This document shows, piece after piece, positions 51,730-60,251 of a stretch of 64,000 nt of DNA. Under the pieces are notes generated by a model. The model did no database searches. It saw nothing but the letters and a program-made list of their open reading frames with translations, and had not been told where the DNA came from. The position numbers and the translations under genes were made by a program. The stretch is taken from assembly GCA_001766655.1 (NCBI GenBank), contig MJCC01000002.1, positions 141,234-205,233 of the forward strand, read 5' to 3'. Origin of the DNA: Phytomonas francai (lineage: Eukaryota; Euglenozoa; Kinetoplastea; Trypanosomatida; Trypanosomatidae). Position 1 is the first letter of the stretch. Each line of letters begins with the position of its first letter.

Positions 51730-51757
51730 CATTTTTTTTTTATAAGCTTACTTTTAG
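51730..51757 (+). promoter_or_regulatory. Putative spliced-leader acceptor for the SLC35F-type gene
   Basis: A T-rich tract ends in TTTTAG with AG at 51756-51757, 51 bases before the chosen ATG (51808). A second possible acceptor AG is at 51770-51771. This places the earlier in-frame ATG at 51616 upstream of the acceptor. Confidence 0.5.
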
Positions 51758-51807
51758 GATTAATTTCTTTAGTAGTTATAAGTTCATTTTTTTCCAATTT
51801 CTTAAAC

Positions 51808-53010
51808 ATGGCATCATTTACATTAAATAAAATAGGAGTACTGGTGCAAAGAGTTGTTTTGGGTCAAGCGCTTTCTTTTTTAATGTCTACGACAGGCCTT
51901 TGGACAACCTTTCTTGTGAACGATTCGGTAAGCTATCCAATTTTCCAGTCGTTAACATCATATCTTTCTATTTTTGTGGTTTATTTTCCACTTTTTATTA
52001 TTCTTAATATTAAATACAGAAAACGTAGGTTTTCAAATTTTTCCTTTTTTTCTCGCTGGTGGAAATATGCCATCCTTGGCTTGATTGATTTGGAAGCGAA
52101 TTATGCGGTTATTTCCGCATATAATTATACAAATCTCGCATCAGTGCAGTTGTTGAATTGTTTTACTTTGCCATCCGTTTTGGTTTTGAGCTATTTTATA
52201 CTGCGTATGAAGTTTGCTCTTACTCATATTCTTGGATGCGTCATTGCTATTGGCGGCTTAGCCTTGCTTGTTGTGTTAGATGCCGATGGTCGTTCTTATT
52301 CGAGTGGTGGGAGTCATCAGGTTATCGGCGATCTACTATGTCTTTTAGGCTCCTTTTTCTATGCCTTAAACAACGTTCTTACTGAATGGTTTATTAAACG
52401 ACTAAAACCACATTCAGAAATTTTGAGTGAGCCTTCATCAATGACGCCCCAAAACGAATCCGATCCACTTCAGAATGATCTAGAGAATTCGTGTCAAGCC
52501 GTGGAGGAGTCTCAGCATCAAGAGTCCACTGCTCAGAATGAAAACGAAAAGCTTCCTAATGTCCCTGTATTTGTTCCTGTTGTCGAATATCTTGCCATAA
52601 TGTCCCTTTTCGCGTTGCTATTCTCCATTACACAATTCTTTGCAATTGAGTGGAAGGATTTTAAACAAACAAGGGGAAATTGGAGAGGTGATGATTACGT
52701 TTACCAGGTTATGTTTGGCATCACTATGCTCTGTGTTTACACTGCTATGCCCTCTCTTTTCATACTTACAAGCGCAGCTTTTGCGAATCTTTCTCTTCTC
52801 AGTGCGGGGATATATGCAATCATATGGAATAGTTCCATGTTTCATATCTATCCGACTGCCTTTTTCATGCTCTCTTACATTATTATATTTCTAGGAACAG
52901 TTCTGTATAATATGACTGATATATTTCATCTCACTTTTTCGAAAAAATGGAACTATCCGTGTGGAAATGTGCCTATATCTGATAAGAAGATAAATAATAA
53001 TCACGAATAA
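51808..53010 (+). CDS. SLC35F-type solute carrier (drug/metabolite transporter superfamily)
   Basis: The chosen start ATG at 51808 (MASFTLNKIG) follows a pyrimidine-rich leader. An open frame from 51616 would add 64 Phe/Lys-rich residues that look like translated leader. The 400-residue product has about ten membrane helices (VLGQALSFLMSTTGLWTTFL, SLTSYLSIFVVYFPLFIIL, LGCVIAIGGLALLVVLDADG, DLLCLLGSFFYALNNVLTEW). The segment LEANYAVISAYNYTNLASVQ matches the SLC35F1/F2/F6 subfamily of the EamA fold. A hydrophilic Glu/Ser-rich loop splits the two halves. The substrate is unknown; relatives move nucleotide-sugar-like or queuine-type compounds. The stop is TAA. Confidence 0.82.
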   Translation: MASFTLNKIGVLVQRVVLGQALSFLMSTTGLWTTFLVNDSVSYPIFQSLTSYLSIFVVYFPLFIILNIKYRKRRFSNFSFFSRWWKYAILGLIDLEANYAVISAYNYTNLASVQLLNCFTLPSVLVLSYFILRMKFALTHILGCVIAIGGLALLVVLDADGRSYSSGGSHQVIGDLLCLLGSFFYALNNVLTEWFIKRLKPHSEILSEPSSMTPQNESDPLQNDLENSCQAVEESQHQESTAQNENEKLPNVPVFVPVVEYLAIMSLFALLFSITQFFAIEWKDFKQTRGNWRGDDYVYQVMFGITMLCVYTAMPSLFILTSAAFANLSLLSAGIYAIIWNSSMFHIYPTAFFMLSYIIIFLGTVLYNMTDIFHLTFSKKWNYPCGNVPISDKKINNNHE

Positions 53011-53165
53011 ATATGTTTATAACTATAAAATTTTTATAATAAGTTAAACTGTTTTTCGACTTTATAGACGGTTGGAGTTGAAACTTTATATTTTAATTAA
53101 TAAAATTAAGTTCTGACGCGTTTTTTTAATTATAACATTTTTTTTTAACTATGAAAAAAAAACGT

Positions 53166-53185
53166 CATTTTTCCCCTTGCCGCAG
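53166..53185 (+). promoter_or_regulatory. Putative spliced-leader acceptor for the tRNA isopentenyltransferase gene
   Basis: The pyrimidine-rich run CATTTTTCCCCTTGCCGCAG ends in AG at 53184-53185, 21 bases before the ATG. It matches kinetoplastid trans-splice acceptors. Confidence 0.6.
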
Positions 53186-53206
53186 ATTTTTTTTTACTGC
53201 CTCTAA

Positions 53207-54565
53207 ATGGATTACGACATAGTCCCTAACCCTATTTTCTTTATATTAGGAAGCACAGGTACTGGAAAATCATCATTTGCAGTTGAATTAGCCACATTTT
53301 TTAAAGATAAGCATATATATGAAAATGTAGTCATAATTAACTGTGATACTATGCAGTTTTACAGGGATCTCCCAATCGCTACAAATAAGACACAGCCTAG
53401 CGACATGGGAAAAATAGCACATACATTTTTAGGATTTCTTGACCCTCACGATTCATATCTATTCGATCCCGTAAGAGCATTTTTCAGTAGTGAATCAATC
53501 GATTCTATGCCTGTTCAAAACGCACCCAATGCACGTTTCGATATTCGGTGTTATGTCGACAAGGTCACAGAGTTTATAAATCAGTACTTTGAAATGTACA
53601 ATAATTCGGCGATTATTATTTGCGGAGGAACATGTTATTACGCTCAATCTATTTTATTTGATAATACCCTTGTCTCCGAGGACAGCAACGAAATCTCAAG
53701 TACACTGTCTGTCGAAGATAGTGCAGGAGACGATCTATGGGATATATTAAATCAAATTGACCCACAAAGCGCTTCTCGTTATCACCCCAACGATAAGCGT
53801 CGATTAAGGCGTCTAATAGAAATTTATCAAAAAACAAAAAATCTACCATCCAATGTTTATTCTTCAAAAAAAGTTAGACTTCGCTTTCCCAGGGAAAGGA
53901 CATTCGTTCTCTGCCTCTGGCTGCCGAGGGGGGAATTATATGAATCCCTCAATGCAAGGGTTGATGTTATGGTCGATAAAGGTTTGCTTTCAGAAGTGGA
54001 GGGGTTTCAAAAACTAAATGTTGAGAAAAATCCCCAAACAAGCATAATGGAAGCTATAGGATTAAAAGAATTCAATGACATTTTTGCCAATAAAGATAGA
54101 AACACTGAGGAATTTCAGAGTTCTGTACAGTCCGCGATTGAGCAGGTAAAATCGAATACACGAAGATATGCTAGACAGCAAGAGAGATGGCTGCATAATC
54201 GAATTCAAACATGCTTACTTTACTTGAAGGATGATTTCATTTCTCATCATTTTATGAGGATTCATTCTTCTAAGTTTAAGCAATTTGGTGATGTTGAGAC
54301 ATTAACGCACGCACTTTTTTCGAAAGAGGCAGGGAAAATAGATTACATTGATTATCTTTATAATATTACACTCGAGCCGAAGAGACCTGTATCGCAGGAG
54401 GTCTGCACCGTTTGTAATACAATAGTATATGGAAGGGGTCAGATGGAATCACATATGCTTAGCAAACAACATCGTGCGGCTGTAAAACGGAGGAAGATTG
54501 AAATTAAGTTTAAGGAAGCGTTTGGTAGGGATCTACCACCTCCAAAGCGTAAAAAATCTAGTTAA
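53207..54565 (+). CDS. TRIT1: tRNA dimethylallyl(isopentenyl)transferase
   Basis: The product has 452 residues and a TAA stop. The N-terminal P-loop GSTGTGKSSFAVELA (about residues 14-28) is followed by the DMAPP/tRNA site CDTMQFYRDLPIATNK, which includes the usual catalytic Asp/Thr segment. GGTCYYAQSILFDN, the HPNDKRRLRR motif and an FVLCLWLPR strand complete the family signature. The C-terminus has a matrin-type C2H2 zinc finger (VCTVCNTIVYGRGQMESH, then MLSKQHRAAV), present in eukaryotic Mod5/TRIT1 and absent from bacterial MiaA. The enzyme adds an isopentenyl group to A37 of UNN-reading tRNAs in the cytosol and/or mitochondrion. The gene is distinctly AT-rich like its neighbours. Confidence 0.93.
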   Translation: MDYDIVPNPIFFILGSTGTGKSSFAVELATFFKDKHIYENVVIINCDTMQFYRDLPIATNKTQPSDMGKIAHTFLGFLDPHDSYLFDPVRAFFSSESIDSMPVQNAPNARFDIRCYVDKVTEFINQYFEMYNNSAIIICGGTCYYAQSILFDNTLVSEDSNEISSTLSVEDSAGDDLWDILNQIDPQSASRYHPNDKRRLRRLIEIYQKTKNLPSNVYSSKKVRLRFPRERTFVLCLWLPRGELYESLNARVDVMVDKGLLSEVEGFQKLNVEKNPQTSIMEAIGLKEFNDIFANKDRNTEEFQSSVQSAIEQVKSNTRRYARQQERWLHNRIQTCLLYLKDDFISHHFMRIHSSKFKQFGDVETLTHALFSKEAGKIDYIDYLYNITLEPKRPVSQEVCTVCNTIVYGRGQMESHMLSKQHRAAVKRRKIEIKFKEAFGRDLPPPKRKKSS

Positions 54566-54703
54566 CTGCTGAATATTTCGAATATATATATATATATATA
54601 ATGTTTTTTCTCTGTGTGGGTTGCCTTGTGTGATTTTCTCATGCTTTCTATGAGCATATATTGCCTATCTATTCCCTCTTTCCTAGATTTTATTCATCAC
54701 ATA

Positions 54704-54733
54704 GTTTTATTTTTTGTTTGACCATTTCAATAG
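54704..54733 (+). promoter_or_regulatory. Putative spliced-leader acceptor for SPP
   Basis: A T-rich tract ends at CAATAG with AG at 54732-54733. The upstream in-frame ATG at 54714 would be removed by splicing here, which favours the ATG at 54747. Confidence 0.55.
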
Positions 54734-54746
54734 CTGCCTATTCTTT

Positions 54747-55760
54747 ATGGACCAAATATATATTTCCTTGGGTTCTTTATTGACAATGGCGGTGGCCGTT
54801 GTATTTTTAGGGTCTTATCGATTCCGAAAATTTTTGCATCAAAACCGGCAATCAGAAATTCTCGAATCATCAGACGCTATTTCCATGCCTATCAAAGGCT
54901 CTGTAACCTTGTTGACTTTGTATGTTCTTATCCGTCTAATTCCAAAAGAATACTTTATCATGTTGATTTCTTTCGGCATCCACACACTAGGCGTTATCAC
55001 ATTGAAAGGGTTCATAAGCACGTACTGGAATTGGAGTGTTCTTGTATACATATTTTCTATTTTGATTGGGGTGTTTAGCTTTTGGTGGGGAAGCTGGATT
55101 TCAAATAATATCTTGGCAATTATATTAGGAATTACCTCTATCGAATCGTTAGTATGTGATAATTTTTTTACCTCCTTCATTTTGCTCATTGGCCTTTTTT
55201 TCTATGACATTTTTTGGGTCTTTGGGTCGGATGCTATGATCACCGTTGCGACAGGAATAGATGGGCCTATTAAGTTAGTCTTCCCGGCCACCTTCTTTGG
55301 TAACCACAGTCGGAGGAATCTGCTAGGGCTTGGCGATTTGGTTATTCCAGGCCTTTTTATTGCTCAATTATTAGTCTTTTCCCGTGATTTTGTCAAACGA
55401 GGGGATTTTTACTTCAATATTGGAATGATTGCTTATTTTCTCTCTCTCGTGAATACAATGATTGTTATGGTATATTTCCAACACGGACAACCGGCTCTCT
55501 TATTTATTGTACCATGGCTTTTGATCACATTTTGTGTGTCTCTCTGGTACAAAGGAGACATAAATGCAGCACGAATATTCAGCTTGCATAACCTCGATTT
55601 GAAACAGGAAGAAAAATGCAAAATTAGTAGTTCCACACCAGAGAAAGGTTCTCTGAAGGAGTCATGCGCAACATGTAGGGATCTTCCTACACAAAACCGA
55701 GGGGGGAAATTTAATACGGTAGTGGAGAATGGGAAAAAAAAAACGAAGAAGAACAATTGA
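54747..55760 (+). CDS. SPP: Signal peptide peptidase (intramembrane aspartyl protease)
   Basis: The start at 54747 (MDQIYISLGS) follows the acceptor AG at 54733; the product has 337 residues. The GXGD protease motifs are intact: catalytic Asp in LFFYDIFWVFG, catalytic Asp in LLGLGDLVIPGLF, and the QPALLF substrate-gating motif. Nine membrane helices are expected. SPP cleaves signal-peptide remnants and tail-anchored substrates in the ER membrane. The C-terminus ends KKNN, a dilysine KKXX ER-retrieval signal, as in other SPPs. The terminator is TGA followed by CTAG, a known leaky context. A readthrough product would carry 31 more residues up to TAA at 55854-55856 and bury the signal. Confidence 0.92.
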   Translation: MDQIYISLGSLLTMAVAVVFLGSYRFRKFLHQNRQSEILESSDAISMPIKGSVTLLTLYVLIRLIPKEYFIMLISFGIHTLGVITLKGFISTYWNWSVLVYIFSILIGVFSFWWGSWISNNILAIILGITSIESLVCDNFFTSFILLIGLFFYDIFWVFGSDAMITVATGIDGPIKLVFPATFFGNHSRRNLLGLGDLVIPGLFIAQLLVFSRDFVKRGDFYFNIGMIAYFLSLVNTMIVMVYFQHGQPALLFIVPWLLITFCVSLWYKGDINAARIFSLHNLDLKQEEKCKISSSTPEKGSLKESCATCRDLPTQNRGGKFNTVVENGKKKTKKNN

Positions 55761-55889
55761 CTAGGACGATGGACATTTATTAAAGCCATGATACACAGAA
55801 ATTATATCAGACCTATCACTTCACCTGGTGGAATAAAGTATGATGTGTTCGGTTAACAAATAATTGTTTCATTCATATGGGAAGAGCAC

Positions 55890-56284
55890 AAACACGAATT
55901 AAGCGGAGCGTATTTTTTAAATATTTTCTTTTTTGTGCGTGTAAGGGAGACACGGACGGATGGAGGAGGGCAGCGAATGGTTCTAGGCTGTTTTCCTTGC
56001 ATTCATGTAAATACGGCGCCATATTTACATATCGAGATGGGAAGTGCGTTCCCGCCCTTTTTCGGCCCGCGCCCTCTATTGCTCATTTCATGCGGGGGCT
56101 GCCGAGACGGCCCCAGACCTATTTACGCCTCGTGAGTGTAAACTCTGACATACATGATTATATATATTTATATGTATTTGCATATATGGTCCTCATGAAA
56201 GTTTCTCTACAATAATAAATATGATTGATACATTTGTTGTAATTTTAATTTAACTATTTATGTTTCTAAGAGGAACAGACTTAT
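55890..56284 (+). repeat. Dispersed repeat, copy C
   Basis: The inverted partner of 43805-44203, with near-identical sequence over about 395 bases. It lacks about nine bases next to the AAACACGAA end compared with the other copies. It contains a 26-bp imperfect palindrome centred on GGCGCC at about 56008-56033. It also carries a continuous short frame whose translation is shared with copy A; its conservation reflects recent duplication rather than proven coding. Confidence 0.9.
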
Positions 56285-56405
56285 AATAGGTATCCTTACC
56301 ACGGAAAAATAATTTTATGAGTTTGCTGCTTTATTATTAGACATTACCGTGTTCAAACATTCCTTATTTTATTCTTTCCCTTTTCTTTCTATCGTATGTT
56401 AATAG

Positions 56406-56439
56406 TTTTTTTTTTTTTTGCTACTTGGATTAAGCTTAG
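56406..56439 (+). promoter_or_regulatory. Putative spliced-leader acceptor for LETM1
   Basis: A T14 run is followed by the AG at 56438-56439, 21 bases before the ATG at 56460. Confidence 0.55.
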
Positions 56440-56459
56440 AAACCGCATTTTAATCTCAT

Positions 56460-57929
56460 ATGCTACGTAGTTCATTTATACGCTACTCCAATGTTGCGGG
56501 GAGTAAAGCTGCACTTCAAGTTTTAAAAAATGTCACCGGACAATATGTTCCAAAGAAGCCCGAGTTTAAGATCAAGTATTATACAGGAATGGCTTATGAG
56601 GGTCTTCGCCATGTATACCATGGGTTTCGATTATTATTTATTAATATTCGTCTTGCGTGGAAATACCATCGCCAATTAAAAAAAGGTCTCGCTCTTACAA
56701 GACGCGAGCGTATACTTCTGGAAGACTCGACAAAAGATATTTTAAGGTTGGTACCATTTAGCTTCTTTATAGTTGTTCCATTTGCCGAGTTGCTTCTTCC
56801 CGTTGCTTTGAAGATGTTCCCAGGTTTGATTCCTTCAACTTTTGAAACCGAATCGCAGGGCCGCAATCGAGGGTTCCGAGACTCCATGAAAACCTTGCGA
56901 GCGCGCCAACGTGTAATGGATTATGTTTCCTCAACCGCCTTAACAACGTTCAGCCCAGAGGAGCAAGAGGTTATTCGACGTAGTGCCTTAGGAGATACAA
57001 TCACCCCAAAGGATATTCGCCTCGTCAGGTATTATTTCGACCGTGATGGTCCATTTAGCGTCTATAGAGTTCCCGACCATATTGCGATGGGTCTTGGCCG
57101 CATCTGCAACGTTTTCAAATGGTATCACTCTTTGTTTCCTGCTGCCTTAGTTGCACCCCTAATTCGTCGTCGTGTTATTCGCCATTACCAGAAGATACGT
57201 GAGGACGACCGTATGCTTCGAATTGAAGGCCTAGATCTCCTTACCATGGAGGAGCTGATCAAGGCTAACAAAACCCGCGGGATGCGGTGGACGGAAACCA
57301 AGGATACCCTCCTAGTTCAACTTGAGTGGTGGGTCTCCCTTGCACATGATCCGAATGTGCCATTCAATACGCTTTTTTGGATTAAGCCAACTCGCTATAA
57401 GTTGAGTAAGTCGATGAATAGCCTTCCTGTTGAACAGCGGCGACAGCTGCTTGGGATTCAGAACCTGCCCGAGAGTTTGCGATCGAGCTTAGAGGCCCTC
57501 TGTGAAACCGTTGATACGGTCGCAAAAATTGAAGAACAGCGTGAGAGCGCCGATAAGATTGTGCAGAGGATTGTGGAGATAATTGACTCTTCCAAGCAGC
57601 CTGGGATTGATATGTCGTTACAGGGTGTGCAGGCCGCAGTAGGTGCCTATTTAACTGAAGAGAATATTGTGACAATGTTTAAAAAGCTAAAGGAAAACAA
57701 GCTAGAGGAGGAGCTTATCTTGGTTTCGGACGTTATTGAATGGATCGGAAAAGAGACGCATAATTCCAGCCATGTGGTCTCTACCCTTTTTGACGCCTTT
57801 GATTACGGCGCAGGTTCAAAACCAATAACCCAAGAGGTACTGGTTGGAATCGGGGCGCGTTGTCGAGAGGCAACGCAGAAGGACCAGTTGCCGAAGCCAC
57901 AAGCAAAGGAAGCATCCGGGAAGGAATAA
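56460..57929 (+). CDS. LETM1: LETM1, mitochondrial inner-membrane cation/proton exchanger protein
   Basis: The product has 489 residues and a TAA stop. The first 30 residues (MLRSSFIRYSNVAGSKAALQ) form a mitochondrial presequence. LETM1 hallmarks follow: LALTRRERILLEDSTKDILR, then the single membrane helix with its Pro (RLVPFSFFIVVPFAELLLPV) and LKMFPGLIPSTFE. The ribosome-binding-like LETM domain spans about residues 150-330, with GLDLLTMEELIKANKTRGMR. A coiled coil (ETVDTVAKIEEQRESADKIV) and an EF-hand-like helical C-terminus end it. LETM1 keeps mitochondrial K+/H+ balance; its loss in T. brucei swells mitochondria. Confidence 0.95.
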   Translation: MLRSSFIRYSNVAGSKAALQVLKNVTGQYVPKKPEFKIKYYTGMAYEGLRHVYHGFRLLFINIRLAWKYHRQLKKGLALTRRERILLEDSTKDILRLVPFSFFIVVPFAELLLPVALKMFPGLIPSTFETESQGRNRGFRDSMKTLRARQRVMDYVSSTALTTFSPEEQEVIRRSALGDTITPKDIRLVRYYFDRDGPFSVYRVPDHIAMGLGRICNVFKWYHSLFPAALVAPLIRRRVIRHYQKIREDDRMLRIEGLDLLTMEELIKANKTRGMRWTETKDTLLVQLEWWVSLAHDPNVPFNTLFWIKPTRYKLSKSMNSLPVEQRRQLLGIQNLPESLRSSLEALCETVDTVAKIEEQRESADKIVQRIVEIIDSSKQPGIDMSLQGVQAAVGAYLTEENIVTMFKKLKENKLEEELILVSDVIEWIGKETHNSSHVVSTLFDAFDYGAGSKPITQEVLVGIGARCREATQKDQLPKPQAKEASGKE

Positions 57930-59307
57930 AATTTGGTGAGGACTCTTATTTGTAGTTGAGGAGAGTCTAGTATTGAGGAGTTTCAATACTATTTGATTGA
58001 CATGATTTCGCTAGTGTTTGTATAACATTTTTATTTTCGGGTGTTTAAGAAAGGTGGTATGTAGGATGTATACATAACAGGGTAAGCTATACAACCTTCT
58101 ATTGGGTTTAGTGCTTAAGATTTGTACTAAAAACTAAACACTATATTAACGCTAATAACCTTCATTTTATACTCTTGTACTATGCCAACATGAGTAAGGA
58201 ATTCGACCCCGAACTCTGACTTTCAGAAGGCTGTCCCAAAACAACAAGAACATATAGGACACTTCTTTATATATATCCCAATAAGTACAACAGTGACTGA
58301 CTATAGAACAATGCCGAGAGTTAGGAGACGGAACCAAGGGGCACTACTTGTCTCCGTGTTTTTCGTTTAATTGCCTTTATATTAGAGCTAATTGATGACA
58401 CTATCTGTATTTCTGATTAAATATGATCACGCGCGTTGGGAGAAATTTGTCGCGTTTTAAACATTGCTTTCTATTCCCCTCTCTCACCATTTATAGTGAT
58501 GTTATTGATATTTATAATTGTGTAGCAAACTAAAGTGAATAGAGGTAACAACTAATTATCTATCTTTGCTCCAGTTGTGATAGCATGACGTAACATTTTA
58601 TCCTCCTTCTTGCAGTATTTCTTATTGCTATCTTTGCCCGCTATATATCTTTGTATCCTTCTACAATCTTTATAGTAAGTATAATCTTTATGCTCCGAGA
58701 ACGTGAAGGATATTTTAAAATACTTTGGCGCAATAAATGCAAAAAATGCATAAATAATCGTCATCAATGAATGACAGATACACGAGGTAATATTGTTCAT
58801 GGTCCCTAGAGTTTAAATATAGTTTACTATTATTGAAAATTCATTTTCTCAAAACATTTAGGTCCTTCTCTCAGTAGGCAAATGCCTTTATAGCGGCAAA
58901 ATCGGTTTCTTACCCCTTTCGAATACTGATATTGGAGTTTTATAGGCTACTTCCATCTTTTAATATAGCTTCAACCACCATTTCAAGCGATTTAGTTTCC
59001 CTTTATTCATCCTGCTCGATTTACCTTGTGTTGGCGTTTGGTTGGAGGTGGAGAAATTTGGGAAAATATTATTCTGCAACTGTTTATTCACTCCCTCTGA
59101 GGTTCTGACAAACCAATTATCTAGCCTGGTTCTTTTATAAGGAATCCTCAGCATTGAATCACAGGGAACTAGTTTCATCTGTTCCATACTTTTGGCTTCT
59201 CTTTATTGTTCTCTCCGATTTTTTCCCCGATTTCCATCATTTTTGTGAATTTTGTAAGTGCTTATTATTGTTCTGCTGCCTTCATATTATTATAATAATA
59301 GAATGCA
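57930..59307. other. Intergenic region of about 1.4 kb
   Basis: AT-rich spacer. Opposite-strand frames at 58552-58800 and 58960-59187 lack protein-like features. A pyrimidine-rich stretch near 59205-59240 precedes the next gene and may be its splice-acceptor tract. Confidence 0.45.
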
Positions 59308-59748
59308 ATGCCACTCTTGGATTGGACGAACAATGCGCCCAATGAAATCCCTTCGATGGATTATGATGCAGAATATGCTTCACTGGTTGAAAAAAGTGCT
59401 ACTATTCTACAACTTATGCATGGACGTCGTGCAGGTCTCTCTGACTTTATAGATGTGGAAAAGAGAGCTTCTACACTCATTGATCACGTACCTTTAAACT
59501 CAAATATCCAGATATTCCCTTCTCAAAGTGACAAAACCAAGTGTCATTATTTTGGGGAAGGTCAATTAAATTTGACATCAGACATTCCGAAAACGCGAAG
59601 AGATGCATACACTCAGACTTTGTCACCCCAAGAAAACGCATCTGAAAATTCTTATCAGCCGGATTATGATAGGCTTGAGGCACAGAAAAGTGCCTTTGTG
59701 GCTCAGCTATGTGAGCTCTACACGCTACTTCATGTTGTATTCGCGTAG
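59308..59748 (+). CDS. Small unrecognised protein
   Basis: This 146-residue frame starts at an ATG just after TAATAGAATGCA (possible acceptor AG) and stops at TAG. It is acidic at the N-terminus (NNAPNEIPSMDYDAEYASLV), has a helical block (EKSATILQLMHGRRAGLSDF), a Ser/Thr/Gln-rich middle, and ends with a short Leu-rich helix (FVAQLCELYTLLHVVF). Composition is protein-like and direction agrees with the cluster. No family is recognised, and a spurious frame cannot be fully excluded. Confidence 0.55.
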   Translation: MPLLDWTNNAPNEIPSMDYDAEYASLVEKSATILQLMHGRRAGLSDFIDVEKRASTLIDHVPLNSNIQIFPSQSDKTKCHYFGEGQLNLTSDIPKTRRDAYTQTLSPQENASENSYQPDYDRLEAQKSAFVAQLCELYTLLHVVFA

Positions 59749-60227
59749 ATGCAAACTATATCAGTGTCTATTTGTCAACGGGTTCGATTATGCTTCAAAC
59801 ATCCATCCAGATGTATCACATCCACCCCTTCCCTTCTTTTTCTCTTCTGTTTTTTCTTCTCAAATCAGAAACTTTTTTTTTAGGGGGGGGGAGGGGAGAG
59901 GTCATTATTTACTTTTAATATATCTTTACTGCTACACAAATAAACCCACGTAATGAGGATAAAGGAAAAGGTGCGAAAAACTAAAGAAGCGAGGAGTGTC
60001 TGAAGCGTCACTGAGGGAAAGAAGTGCTTCAGTAACTGATGACCCTACTTTCATCCTTTTCTTTAGTAGACAGTATCATATTTTCTCTACAATTCAATTT
60101 CAACAGTAGAAAAATCACCCTAACTAAGCTTATGAAATAAATTTGTGTATTTTAATCAACCCTAAAATTCCTTTTTTCATTCCTTATTGTATTCCCTTCT
60201 TTTCATATGACTACTATTTGCTTTTAC
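59749..60227. other. Intergenic spacer
   Basis: AT-rich DNA with a T-run followed by a G8 tract near 59873-59890. The last part (60165-60227) is pyrimidine-rich and leads into the ovoA acceptor. Confidence 0.5.
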
Positions 60228-60229
60228 AG
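60165..60229 (+). promoter_or_regulatory. Putative spliced-leader acceptor for ovoA
   Basis: A long T/C-rich tract (CCTTTTTTCATTCC and ATTCCCTTCTTTTC) ends with TTTTACAG, AG at 60228-60229. The downstream in-frame ATG at 60252 then starts the protein. The ATG at 60207 lies inside the tract. Confidence 0.6.
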
Positions 60230-60251
60230 TGCTAAAGAAAAACGAAACCAG

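Larger units (their letters stand above)
48363..51807. promoter_or_regulatory. Divergent strand-switch region, putative Pol II start zone
   Basis: Transcription direction changes here: every accepted gene to the left is on the minus strand, every one to the right on the plus strand. The region is 3.4 kb. The left half (48363-50060) is extremely AT-rich with no recognisable features; a GC-rich island occupies about 50100-51105; AT-rich DNA with a (TA)n tract at 51540-51562 and the leader of the SLC35F-type gene completes it. In kinetoplastids such divergent regions are where polycistronic transcription starts, marked by histone variants rather than sequence motifs. That role is inferred from layout only. 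Confidence 0.7.
55761..56459. other. Intergenic region with repeat copy C
   Basis: It contains the possible SPP readthrough extension (to 55856), repeat copy C (55890-56284), and then the T-rich leader of LETM1. Confidence 0.6.

Noticed and set aside
58552..58800. Minus-strand frame inside the plus-strand cluster
   Set aside because: Opposite to cluster direction, AT-rich, with no motif.
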